The notes under the pieces: generated by a model
What the model was told of the DNA's origin: nothing
Database searches by the model: none
Seen by the model: only the letters and a program-made list of their open reading frames with translations
Part shown: positions 6,796 to 14,102 of the stretch, one piece after another
Layout: the number at the start of each line of letters is the position of its first letter
How positions within the stretch are numbered: the stretch's first letter is position 1
DNA from: Streptomyces griseoloalbus
GTDB lineage: Bacteria > Actinomycetota > Actinomycetes > Streptomycetales > Streptomycetaceae
NCBI GenBank assembly: GCA_014650015.1
Contig: BMUD01000014.1
Span: forward strand, 124,001-188,000
Reading direction: 5' to 3'
Length of the DNA stretch: 64,000 nucleotides
Position numbers and translations under genes: made by a program

Positions 6796-8174
6796 TGACC
6801 GATCTGGCAACGCTTCTGGAGGTGGGTGGTCCCGTCGCCGCACTCGGCGGTGGGGCCGCCTACGCCCGGGCGCGACACCCCGGCGTCTACTGGTCCATGG
6901 TCGGCTTACCGGTGTCCACGGTCCGGCTGCTCAGCTCCTACGGCTCCGTCATGGAGGCGTGCGGGCTGACCGTGACTCCCTCCCGGCTGCGGGTCCTGGC
7001 GGTCAAGGCCACCACTCGCCGTGAGGTCCGGCCCGTACCGCCGCGCCGGGGGATCATCCGGCCGACCACGACGGGGCTGCGGGTGCGCCTGCGGCTCGCC
7101 CCGGGGCAGGAACCCGCCGACGTGGCCGCCTCCGCCGAACGACTGCGGCACGCCTGGGGCGTCCACGCCGTCTACGTGACCACGGTCAAGCCGGGCGTGG
7201 TCGAACTGCGGCTCGTCGGCTTCGACGTGCTGCGGCGGGTGCGCATGCCACGCAAGCTCCGCCCGGACTTGCTCCGGGTGCCGGTCGCGCTGCGCGAGGA
7301 CGCCACTCCGTTCGTACGCGACTACCGCACCGTGCCGCACCAACTCACCCTCGGCGCCACGCTGTCCGGCAAGTCCATGTACCTGCGTCACCTCGTCGCC
7401 GGCCTCGCCCGCCAACCCGTCGCCCTGGTCGGAATCGACTGCAAGCGGGGCGTGGAACTGGCGCCGTTCGCCCCGCGCCTGTCGGCGCTCGCCACCGACC
7501 CGGAGCAGGCCGCCGAACTGCTGCCCGTGCTGATCAGGGAGATGGAGGACCGGTACGACCTCATCAAGGCCCGGCAGGGCATCGCGCCGAACACGCCGGA
7601 CGAGGAGATCACCTCCGACATCTGGGGCCTGCCCGAGCACGAACGCCCGGTGCCCGTCGTGCTGTTCGTCGACGAGGTGGCCGAACTCTTCCTCGTCGCC
7701 ACGAAGAAGGACGAGGAACGCCGGGACGAGATGGTCACCCAGCTCATCCGGCTCGCCCAGCTCGGGCGGGCCGCCGGCATCTACCTGGAGGTCTGCGGAC
7801 AGCGCTTCGGCGCCGAACTGGGCAAGGGCGCGACCATGCTGCGGGCCCAGTTGACCGGCCGCGTCTGCCACCGCGTCAACGACGAAGCCTCCGCCAAGAT
7901 GGCACTCGGCGACATCGCCCCCGAGGCGGTCTCCGCCGCCTGCGCCATCGCCCCCGAGCGACCCGGCCTCGCCGTGGCCGGTGACACCTCCGGCGGCTGG
8001 TCCCGCATCCGCACGCCGTACCTCTCCCTCGGCGACGCCGCCGAGACCTGCCGCGAGTCGGCCCACCTGGTCCCTGGCCTGCCCGCGCTCAAGCCCTTCC
8101 GGCCCGACGTCCCCGTACGGCCGCCCGCCGAGACAGCGGGCCCGGTCGTGCGGCCCCGCCCGGTGACCGACTGA
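6795..8174 (+). CDS. FtsK/SpoIIIE-type conjugative DNA translocase, TraSA-like
   Basis: The 459-residue product starts at the ATG overlapping the previous stop. The N-terminal third is an element-specific region with beta repeats (LRVRLRLAPGQEP). The motor follows: Walker A in GATLSGKSMYLRHLV (SGKS near residues 191-194), Walker B in VPVVLFVDEVAEL, and an FtsK-like QLIRLAQLGRAAGIYLEVCG segment. Such proteins are membrane-associated hexamers that move double-stranded plasmid DNA between mycelia, the only transfer protein strictly needed in AICEs. The Pro-rich C-terminus probably carries the DNA-recognition part. It appears intact. Confidence 0.92.
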   Translation: MTDLATLLEVGGPVAALGGGAAYARARHPGVYWSMVGLPVSTVRLLSSYGSVMEACGLTVTPSRLRVLAVKATTRREVRPVPPRRGIIRPTTTGLRVRLRLAPGQEPADVAASAERLRHAWGVHAVYVTTVKPGVVELRLVGFDVLRRVRMPRKLRPDLLRVPVALREDATPFVRDYRTVPHQLTLGATLSGKSMYLRHLVAGLARQPVALVGIDCKRGVELAPFAPRLSALATDPEQAAELLPVLIREMEDRYDLIKARQGIAPNTPDEEITSDIWGLPEHERPVPVVLFVDEVAELFLVATKKDEERRDEMVTQLIRLAQLGRAAGIYLEVCGQRFGAELGKGATMLRAQLTGRVCHRVNDEASAKMALGDIAPEAVSAACAIAPERPGLAVAGDTSGGWSRIRTPYLSLGDAAETCRESAHLVPGLPALKPFRPDVPVRPPAETAGPVVRPRPVTD

Positions 8175-8262
8175 CACGCGTCCGCACGCATCCCCGGCCG
8201 GCGTGGCCGCCTCACGCCATGTCCCTACCCCTCCCATGCCCGAACCCGGAAGGAGCCGCAGC

Positions 8263-8928
8263 ATGCGCGCCCACCTGGCCCGTGTCGACGCGGTGCTCGT
8301 CCAAGCGGTCATCGCCGCCGCGCTGTCCTTCGCCCACCTGCACGACGTCGCCTCGGCGGCCGGACAGGACGGGTGGAAGGCGTGGGCCTATCCCGTCTCG
8401 GTCGACCTGCTGCTCGTCGCAGCCTGGCGCCGACTGCGCTCCGGCGACGCGAAAGCGGCCGGGTGGTGCTGGTTCCTGATCGCCCTCGCCGCGTCCCTGG
8501 GCGCGAACGTCGCCACCGCCGGACTGCTCGACCTGGACCACGTGCCGGCCTGGCTCCGCATCCTCGTCGCGGGCTGGCCCGCGGTGGCCTTCCTCGGCGG
8601 AACCCTCCTCGTCCACTCGTCACCGACCACGCACAACGACACCAGTGACGCCGTGGACCAGGAGACGCCCGAGGACATCGAGGACCAGGAGGACGCGCCC
8701 GATCCCGCACCAGAACCCCCGGCGCCTCCGACAGTCGAGTCGGCGCCGACACCGACACCGACACCGGTTCCGGCTCCGGTTGCCGTCCCGGCCGCCCTGG
8801 TCGAGCACGCCCGCAAAGTCGCCGCCGAGCACCACGCCCGTACCGGAACGGCCATCGACACCCCGACCCTGCGCGCCCGCCTCGGCGTCCCGCCGCCCAT
8901 GGCCGACGCCATCGCCGCCCAGCTCTAA
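8263..8928 (+). CDS. DUF2637 membrane protein, Spd-type spread protein
   Basis: The 221-residue product starts at ATG 8263 after GGAAGGAG. The N-terminal half has about four membrane segments, including AVIAAALSFAHL, YPVSVDLLLVAAW, FLIALAASLGANVATAGLL and ILVAGWPAVAFLGGTLL, matching DUF2637. A charged Asp/Glu linker and a run of TPTPTPVPAPV follow, then a C-terminal helical domain (LVEHARKVAAEHHARTGTAI) that could contact DNA or a partner. In AICEs and Streptomyces plasmids this protein sits after the translocase and helps intramycelial spread (pock formation). Confidence 0.85.
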   Translation: MRAHLARVDAVLVQAVIAAALSFAHLHDVASAAGQDGWKAWAYPVSVDLLLVAAWRRLRSGDAKAAGWCWFLIALAASLGANVATAGLLDLDHVPAWLRILVAGWPAVAFLGGTLLVHSSPTTHNDTSDAVDQETPEDIEDQEDAPDPAPEPPAPPTVESAPTPTPTPVPAPVAVPAALVEHARKVAAEHHARTGTAIDTPTLRARLGVPPPMADAIAAQL

Positions 8929-8940
8929 AAGGAGACCCGC

Positions 8941-9132
8941 GTGAGCACCAACCGCCGCTTCCGCTCCGTCACCCGCATCGGCCCCGTCCAGGTCGGCACG
9001 TCCTACGACGGCCGCGGCCGGGAGAAGCACACCGCCGCCTGCACGGCTCCGCGCTGCGGCTTCTCCGCCGACTACGACAGCCGCGCCGCCGCCGAGCTGG
9101 CCGCCCGTACCCACCGCTGCCCCGTCCGCTGA
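8941..9132 (+). CDS. Mobile element transfer protein (small Spd)
   Basis: The 63-residue GTG-started product follows AAAAGGAGACCC and the DUF2637 gene with a 12-base gap. It is basic, with CTAPRCGFSADYDSRAAAEL and HRCPVR, giving three cysteines and histidines that could bind a metal. It matches the small protein usually annotated as a mobile element transfer protein between the Spd genes of AICEs. Its biochemical role is unknown; co-transcription with the translocase suggests a part in spread. Confidence 0.75.
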   Translation: MSTNRRFRSVTRIGPVQVGTSYDGRGREKHTAACTAPRCGFSADYDSRAAAELAARTHRCPVR

Positions 9133-9147
9133 AAGGACCCGCACACC

Positions 9148-9342
9148 GTGACCGTCAGTCTGCCGCTCGTCGTCCTCCTCGGCTTCTTCGCCTGGGGAGC
9201 GGTCAAGTTCCTCGGTGTCCGCACGTGGATCGTCGTCCTGATCGCCCTCTTCGGCTTCTGGCTCTCGGACACCTTCATGGCCCCCGCCATCGAGTCTGGC
9301 ACGCGCTCCGGCGTGGACATCGTCAACGGCTCACATGACTAG
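9148..9342 (+). CDS. Small membrane protein of the AICE transfer operon
   Basis: The 64-residue GTG-started product is almost all hydrophobic in its first 50 residues: VSLPLVVLLGFFAWGAVKFL and WIVVLIALFGFWLSDTFMA, so two membrane helices. It lies 15 bases after the previous gene and follows AAAGGACCCGC. Similar short membrane proteins occur between the spread genes and SpdD in related elements. It probably assists the transfer complex at the membrane. Its last codons overlap the operator at 9338. Confidence 0.7.
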   Translation: MTVSLPLVVLLGFFAWGAVKFLGVRTWIVVLIALFGFWLSDTFMAPAIESGTRSGVDIVNGSHD

Positions 9343-9351
9343 ACGAGTAGG
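9338..9351. promoter_or_regulatory. Operator-like site before the SpdD and rep genes
   Basis: ACTAGACGAGTAGG carries the same CTAGACGAGT core as the sites near 6333 and 6411. It is immediately followed by AAGGAG of the SpdD gene, so the spdD-rep-xis-int unit probably has its own repressed promoter. Confidence 0.55.
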
Positions 9352-9367
9352 TAAGGAGAGCTTCGCC

Positions 9368-9613
9368 GTGTTCCTGCCCAAGTACCCCGACAGCCCGACG
9401 CCGCCGCCCGCGCACACCCACACCATGGCCGACCAGGCCCCGGCCCGGCGGCCGGCCCCTCAGATCTCCGTCAGCACCGGAGCGGTCGCGGTCGTCCTCG
9501 TCGGCGGCGTCGTGCTGACCGCGCTCCTGGCCGTCGTCGCCGTCACGGCCGTCTCCGTGGCCGTCGCCGCCGTGGTCCTGCGCTCGCTGCTGCGCGACCA
9601 GCACCGCCGCTGA
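9368..9613 (+). CDS. SpdD-like membrane protein
   Basis: The 81-residue product starts at GTG 9368 after AAGGAGAGCTTCGCC. The N-terminus is Pro- and His-rich (VFLPKYPDSPTPPPAHTHT), followed by one long hydrophobic stretch (VAVVLVGGVVLTALLAVVAV and on) and a basic end (RSLLRDQHRR). This is the SpdD arrangement found before the replication initiator in AICEs. It is predicted to be a single-pass or hairpin membrane protein acting in plasmid spread. The reading frame overlaps the upstream gene only in the untranslated part. Confidence 0.75.
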   Translation: MFLPKYPDSPTPPPAHTHTMADQAPARRPAPQISVSTGAVAVVLVGGVVLTALLAVVAVTAVSVAVAAVVLRSLLRDQHRR

Positions 9614-9703
9614 CGCACCGGACCCCCGGGGCGGCCTCGATACCGCCAAGCATCCGCCGCCCCGGGGGCCGTCTCCCTCCAGCCGAACCAGAAGGAGAAA
9701 GCC
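9614..9703 (+). terminator. Hairpin between SpdD and rep
   Basis: CCCCCGGGGCGGC near 9624 and GCCGCCCCGGGGG near 9656 form perfect 13-base arms around a short loop, a strong stem before the rep ribosome site GAAGGAG (9691). It may terminate or attenuate transcription into rep. Confidence 0.6.
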
Positions 9704-9766
9704 ATCATCACCCGCGCCACTCCGCCTCCGCTCCACGAACTTGGCGAACTGGCGGCCCTCGGCACC

Positions 9767-11062
9767 ATGCCCGCACTCCTGCGCCAGCTCGCCGGCCTCG
9801 GCGGCTGCACGCACCCGATCCGCCTCGACGGCCACCGCACCGAGTACACCGTCGACACCCGCACCGGCGAGATCGGCAACGTCCTCCACCACCTCGACTC
9901 CTCCAGCCTCCCGGCCGGTCACCTCCTGGTCCGCTGCAACAACCGCCGCATCACCCGGTGCGCGGCCTGCGCCGAGGTGTACCGCCGCGACACCTTCCAC
10001 CTGATCACCTCCGGCCTGCGCGGCGGCAAGGGCGTCCCCGAACGCGTCGCCGCCCACCCGCGCGTCTTCGCCACCTTCACCGCACCCGGCTTCGGCCCGG
10101 TCCACAACCGCCCCACCGGCCCGGCTGGGTCGGTCCGCCGCTGCCGCTGCGGCGCCCTCCACGACCCGGACGACCCCGCCCTCGGTACCCCGCTCGACCC
10201 GGACACCTACGACTACGAAGCGGCCGTCCTCTGGAACGCGCACGCCGGTCCGCTGTGGCGGCGCTTCTCCATCTACCTGCGCCGTGAGGTTGCCAAGCGC
10301 GCCGGCCTCACCCAGCGGGCCTTCCGCGAGCACGCTCGGGTGTCCTTCGCCAAGGTTGCCGAGTACCAGAAGCGCGGCGCCGTCCACTTCCACGCCGTCA
10401 TCCGCATCGACGGCCCCGAGGGCGGCGACACCCCGCCTCCTGCCTGGGCCACCGCCGAACTGCTCACCGACGCCATCCGGGCCGCCGCCACCGCCGCCCG
10501 CGTGGACGGCCCGGTCATCGAGGGCCGGCCCCACACCTTCACCTTCGGCCGTCAGCTCGACGTCCGCACCATCCGCTCGGCCGACTTCGACGGCGGCCAG
10601 GAACTGACCGAGCGGGCCGTCGCCGCCTACATCGCCAAGTACGCCACCAAGGGTGCCGAGACCGCCACGGGAGCTCTGGATCGGCCGCTGAGGTTCCTCG
10701 CCGAACTCGCCCAGCTCGACATCAACGACCACGCCCGCCGGCTCATCCGCACCGCCTGGACCCTCGGCGCGCGTAAGGACCTCGAACACCTCCGCCTGCG
10801 GGCCTGGGCCCACATGCTCGGCTTCCGCGGCCACTTCTCCACCAAGTCCCGCCGCTACTCCACCACCCTCGGCGCCCTCCGCGACGCCCGCGCCGAATGG
10901 CGCCGCGCCCAGGCCCTGGAAGCGGACGGGACCGGCCCGGACACGACCCTCGTCCTCGCGCACTGGATCTACGCCGGAACCGGCCTCACCGATGCCGAAG
11001 CCTGGCTCGCCGAAACCCTCGAACCCGCTCCCGGAACGGAAGGAGAGCCCACCCATGGGTAG
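9767..11062 (+). CDS. Replication initiator, RepSA-like
   Basis: From the first ATG the product is 431 residues. The true start is probably earlier: coding-like sequence (PPPLHELGELAALG) continues upstream in frame to 9704, where an ATC-ATC pair sits seven bases after GAAGGAG, with no ATG or GTG available. The protein is the RepSA type used by AICEs for rolling-circle replication: CNNRRITRCAACAEVYRRD zinc-like motif near residue 50, VFATFTAPGFGPVH, and KRGAVHFHAVIRIDGPEG containing a HUH-like metal motif, then YIAKYATKGAE with candidate nicking tyrosines. It overlaps the excisionase gene by eight bases. Confidence 0.9.
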   Translation: MPALLRQLAGLGGCTHPIRLDGHRTEYTVDTRTGEIGNVLHHLDSSSLPAGHLLVRCNNRRITRCAACAEVYRRDTFHLITSGLRGGKGVPERVAAHPRVFATFTAPGFGPVHNRPTGPAGSVRRCRCGALHDPDDPALGTPLDPDTYDYEAAVLWNAHAGPLWRRFSIYLRREVAKRAGLTQRAFREHARVSFAKVAEYQKRGAVHFHAVIRIDGPEGGDTPPPAWATAELLTDAIRAAATAARVDGPVIEGRPHTFTFGRQLDVRTIRSADFDGGQELTERAVAAYIAKYATKGAETATGALDRPLRFLAELAQLDINDHARRLIRTAWTLGARKDLEHLRLRAWAHMLGFRGHFSTKSRRYSTTLGALRDARAEWRRAQALEADGTGPDTTLVLAHWIYAGTGLTDAEAWLAETLEPAPGTEGEPTHG

Positions 11063-11294
11063 CCGTCGCCTCGCTGTCGCGGAAGCGGCCTCCGAGTCAC
11101 GTGGTCTGCCGTCGCGGTACCTGACTCCTGACGACCTGGTGGCGATGTTCGACCTGCCCAGCGTCGAGACGGTCTACCAGTGGCGTCGCAAGCGCACCGG
11201 TCCCCGCGGCTTCCGGGTCGGTCGGCACCTGCGCTACGACCCTGCGGACGTCCAAGCCTGGGTGGAGTCCCTGCGGGACGGGGTTGCCGCCTGA
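11055..11294 (+). CDS. Excisionase-like helix-turn-helix protein
   Basis: The 79-residue product starts at ATG 11055 behind GGAAGGAGAG. It is a MerR/excisionase-type DNA binder: YLTPDDLVAMFDLPSVETVY forms the helix-turn-helix and WRRKRTGPRGFRVGRHLRYD the wing. Such small proteins direct the integrase toward excision. It overlaps rep (eight bases) and shares TGATG with the integrase, the usual rep-xis-int coupling of pSAM2-type elements, so excision and replication are probably induced together. Confidence 0.9.
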   Translation: MGSRRLAVAEAASESRGLPSRYLTPDDLVAMFDLPSVETVYQWRRKRTGPRGFRVGRHLRYDPADVQAWVESLRDGVAA

Positions 11295-12535
11295 TGGCCG
11301 GGCACATTCAGGACCGCTGGTACCGGACCGAGACCGGCCCGGACGGGAAGGTGCGCAAGGTCAAGACCGAGCGTTACGGGGCTGGCCTCCGCTACCGCGC
11401 TCGCTACGTCGGTCCGGACGGCACGGAGAAGTCCAAAAGCTTTCCCGACCGTCAGAAGCGGCTCGCTGATCAGTGGCTGGCGCACATCGAGGCGGACATG
11501 GCGCGCGGGCAATACATCGATCCGCGTGCGGCCCGGATCACCTTCCAGCAGTACGCCGAACGCTGGGTCGCCACGCAGGGCGCCGACCCGAACACCCAAG
11601 CCTCGATGGAGTCGCAACTACGGCTGCACGCCTTCCCCTACCTCGGCTCGCGTCCGCTCGGCTCCTTCCAGCCGGCGCACATCCGGGACTGGGTGCGGCA
11701 GTTGCAGGAGAACGGTGTCCGCGGGTCGTACGCCCGGACGATCTACTCCAACGTGCGGGCGGCGCTCAGCGCGGCCGTGGACGACGGGCACCTTCCCCGG
11801 AACCCTTGTGCCGCCCGGTCGGTCCGGCCGCCGACCGTCGATAACAAGCGCGTCGTGCCCTGGACACCCGAGCGGGTCTTCGCCGTCCGGGCCGCCATGC
11901 CCGAGCGCTACCAAGCCATGGTTGATCTGGGCGGCGGCTGTGGGCTCCGCCAGGGCGAGATTCTGGGAGTAGCCGTCGACGCGATCGACTTCGAGTCGGA
12001 CACGCTCCACGTGGTCCAGCAACTGAAGCTGAGCCGCAGCAAGGCCGTGTTCGCGCCGCCGAAGGGCGGCAAGCTGCGAGATGTGCCGCTCCCCGGCCCC
12101 GTCGCCGATGCACTCCGGGCGCACATGAAGCGGTTCCCGCCGGTCGAGATCACCTTGCCGTGGAAGGTCGCCGACGGCCCTCCGGTGACCAAGCGACTCA
12201 TCTTCACCGGGCCGCGCGGCGGGCACGTCTGGCGTACATCGCTCAACGAGGAGGCGTGGAAACCGGCGCTGGCTGCGGCCGGTGTCATCCCCGTGCCTGA
12301 GCGGGGCCGGCCGTACGCCGAGTCCCGCGAGAACGGCATGCATGCCCTCCGCCACTTCTACGCCTCGGTGCTCCTCGACGCCGGGGAGAACATCAAGGCC
12401 CTCGCCGAGTACCTGGGCCACTCGGACCCGGGCCTGACGCTCCGCGTGTACGCGCACCTCATGCCCTCCAGCCGGGAGCGGACCAGCAGAGCCGTGTCCG
12501 ACGTCTATTCGAAGCTTCTGCACCCCGAACTGTGA
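11294..12535 (+). CDS. Tyrosine-family site-specific integrase
   Basis: The 413-residue product starts at the ATG overlapping the excisionase stop. An Arg/Lys-rich N-terminal segment and a SAM-like core-binding domain (about 80-170, FQQYAERWVATQGADPNTQA) precede the catalytic domain. Visible catalytic residues are Arg in GCGLRQGEILG (about 219), His-x-x-Arg in HALRHFY, His in YLGHSDPG and the nucleophile in LRVYAHL. It appears complete and should integrate the element by recombination, normally into a tRNA 3' end. No such site is visible next to it. Confidence 0.93.
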   Translation: MAGHIQDRWYRTETGPDGKVRKVKTERYGAGLRYRARYVGPDGTEKSKSFPDRQKRLADQWLAHIEADMARGQYIDPRAARITFQQYAERWVATQGADPNTQASMESQLRLHAFPYLGSRPLGSFQPAHIRDWVRQLQENGVRGSYARTIYSNVRAALSAAVDDGHLPRNPCAARSVRPPTVDNKRVVPWTPERVFAVRAAMPERYQAMVDLGGGCGLRQGEILGVAVDAIDFESDTLHVVQQLKLSRSKAVFAPPKGGKLRDVPLPGPVADALRAHMKRFPPVEITLPWKVADGPPVTKRLIFTGPRGGHVWRTSLNEEAWKPALAAAGVIPVPERGRPYAESRENGMHALRHFYASVLLDAGENIKALAEYLGHSDPGLTLRVYAHLMPSSRERTSRAVSDVYSKLLHPEL

Positions 12536-12591
12536 GAGCCGCGGGCGGTCCGGCAGGATGCTCGGACTTGGTTACTTCGGGGAGGGAATCC

Positions 12592-13086
12592 ATGGAGTCG
12601 ACGGATGGCGTCATCAATCTGATTCACCTAGCCGACACACCTGGCACCAGCGGCCACAGTGTCTCCGTACGCGTCTTGGGTCGCTTTCAACCCGGAATCC
12701 TGACCGGCCACGACTTCCTCGACTGCGAGATCGTCATCGTGGCGGAATCTGTCAACGCCACTTTCCCTGTGACCCTCCTCCCTGAGGATCTGGAGGACTG
12801 GGAGGACGCCTTGGCAGCCTTGCGGTCCGGTCGGTCCGCCATGTGGCTCGAATCCGGGCGGACTCCTTCCATGAAGTTCAAGCCCGACGAGAGCGGCGGA
12901 CTCTGGGTGTCCGTGTATGACGGGCCGGCGTCAGGGGTCACTGTCACCGTCCCGCTGTTCGTGCTCTCGTCGGCATGGGTCGACGAGCAGCGGGATCTAC
13001 TAACCCGGGTACGCGGGGTCTACCCGAGAGAGGTCGTCGAGACGTCGCCCGGCGCCTATGAGTGGCGGCGTGACACCCGCTCCTGA
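12592..13086 (+). CDS. DUF5959 family protein
   Basis: The 164-residue product starts at ATG 12592 after GGGGAGGG. It matches the DUF5959 proteins of Streptomyces: NLIHLADTPGTSGHSVSVRV, GRFQPGILTGHDFLDCEI, LPEDLEDWEDALAALRSG and a C-terminal DLLTRVRGVYPREVVETSPG. The predicted fold is a beta-rich domain with no membrane segment. Function is not known. It lies 57 bases after the integrase stop and may be element cargo or the first chromosomal gene. A terminator follows. Confidence 0.8.
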   Translation: MESTDGVINLIHLADTPGTSGHSVSVRVLGRFQPGILTGHDFLDCEIVIVAESVNATFPVTLLPEDLEDWEDALAALRSGRSAMWLESGRTPSMKFKPDESGGLWVSVYDGPASGVTVTVPLFVLSSAWVDEQRDLLTRVRGVYPREVVETSPGAYEWRRDTRS

Positions 13087-13136
13087 TGGAACCGCCGAGC
13101 AAGGGACGGCCCAGAGACGGCCCACGGACAACACAA

Positions 13137-13177
13137 AGCCCCCTACCAGCGAAGAAAACGCAGGTAGGGGGCTTCTT
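13137..13177. terminator. Bidirectional terminator between the DUF5959 gene and gpmA
   Basis: AAGCCCCCTACC and GGTAGGGGGCTT form a perfect stem around a short A-rich loop, and the convergent genes end on both sides. Confidence 0.8.
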
Positions 13178-13186
13178 CGTGCGGCC

Positions 13187-13948
13187 CTACTTCTTCTTGC
13201 CCTGGTTCTTGACCGCCTCGATCGCGGCTGCCGCCGCATCCGGGTCGAGGTACGTGCCGCCGGGGGTGACCGGCTTGAAGTCGGCGTCGAGTTCGTAGGA
13301 CAGGGGGATGCCCGTCGGGATGTTCAGGCCCGCGATGTCGGCGTCCGAGATGCCGTCGAGGTGCTTGACCAGGGCGCGCAGGCTGTTGCCGTGGGCGGCG
13401 ATCAGGACCGTGCGGCCGGCCAGGAGGTCCGGGACGATGGAGTCGAACCAGTACGGGAGCATCCGGACGACGACGTCCTTCAGGCACTCCGTCCGCGGGC
13501 GGACCTCCGGCGGGAGGGTCGCGTAGCGCGGGTCGGAGAACTGGGAGTACTCGGCGTCGTTGTCGAGCGGGGGCGGCGGGGTGTCGTAGGAGCGGCGCCA
13601 CAGCATGAACTGCTCCTCGCCGAACTCCGCGAGGGTCTGCGCCTTGTCCTTGCCCTGCAGGGCGCCGTAGTGCCGCTCGTTCAGGCGCCAGCTGCGGTTC
13701 ACCGGGATCCACAGGCGGTCGGCGGCCTCCAGTGCCAGCTGCGCGGTGCGGATCGCGCGCTTCTGGAGGGAGGTGTGGAGCACGTCGGGCAGCAGGCCGG
13801 CGTCCTTGAGCAGCTCGCCGCCGCGCGTCGCCTCCTTCTCGCCCTTCGCGGTGAGGTTGACGTCCACCCAGCCGGTGAACAGGTTCTTCTCGTTCCACTC
13901 GCTCTCGCCGTGGCGGAGGAGGATCAGCTTGTACGGTGCGTCGGCCAT
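13187..13948 (-). CDS. gpmA: 2,3-bisphosphoglycerate-dependent phosphoglycerate mutase
   Basis: This 253-residue enzyme interconverts 3- and 2-phosphoglycerate in glycolysis and gluconeogenesis. [18 protein letters not shown] at the N-terminus carries the phosphohistidine (His13). The second catalytic His is in [13 protein letters not shown] near residue 185. [18 protein letters not shown] and TPPPPLD are further family signatures. Length is normal for the dPGM family. It is the first clearly chromosomal gene right of the integrative element and is divergent from the transporter gene at 14103. Confidence 0.97.
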   Translation of the reverse strand: MADAPYKLILLRHGESEWNEKNLFTGWVDVNLTAKGEKEATRGGELLKDAGLLPDVLHTSLQKRAIRTAQLALEAADRLWIPVNRSWRLNERHYGALQGKDKAQTLAEFGEEQFMLWRRSYDTPPPPLDNDAEYSQFSDPRYATLPPEVRPRTECLKDVVVRMLPYWFDSIVPDLLAGRTVLIAAHGNSLRALVKHLDGISDADIAGLNIPTGIPLSYELDADFKPVTPGGTYLDPDAAAAAIEAVKNQGKKK

Positions 13949-14102
13949 GCGCCCGAGCGTAATCGAAGGCTCGTGCGCGTCGCGCGCCCCGCCCGAAGGT
14001 CGGACGGTTGACGGGATCCGTTAATCGAGTGGTCGCCCGGAGGCATCCCTTCGTAAGGTGTGCCTGCCGTTTCAGCCGCTTACATCCGGGGGGTCTCTTC
14101 CC

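Larger units (their letters stand above)
4983..13086. mobile_element. Actinomycete integrative and conjugative element (AICE), pSAM2 type
   Basis: The gene set and order are those of an AICE: Nudix protein, GntR/KorSA-like repressor, SCO3933-like regulator, FtsK-type double-stranded DNA translocase, three or four Spd-type spread proteins, RepSA-like initiator, excisionase and tyrosine integrase. All modules look intact. The left limit is placed at the Nudix gene and could extend to the operon starting at 4936 or further. The right limit is placed after the DUF5959 gene. No tRNA or tRNA fragment that would mark an att site is visible on either side within the window. Confidence 0.75.

Noticed and set aside
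12843..12862. GCTCGAATCCGGGC as a tRNA T-arm remnant for the integration site
   Set aside because: It lies inside the DUF5959 coding sequence, the loop is shifted and the other tRNA arms are absent.
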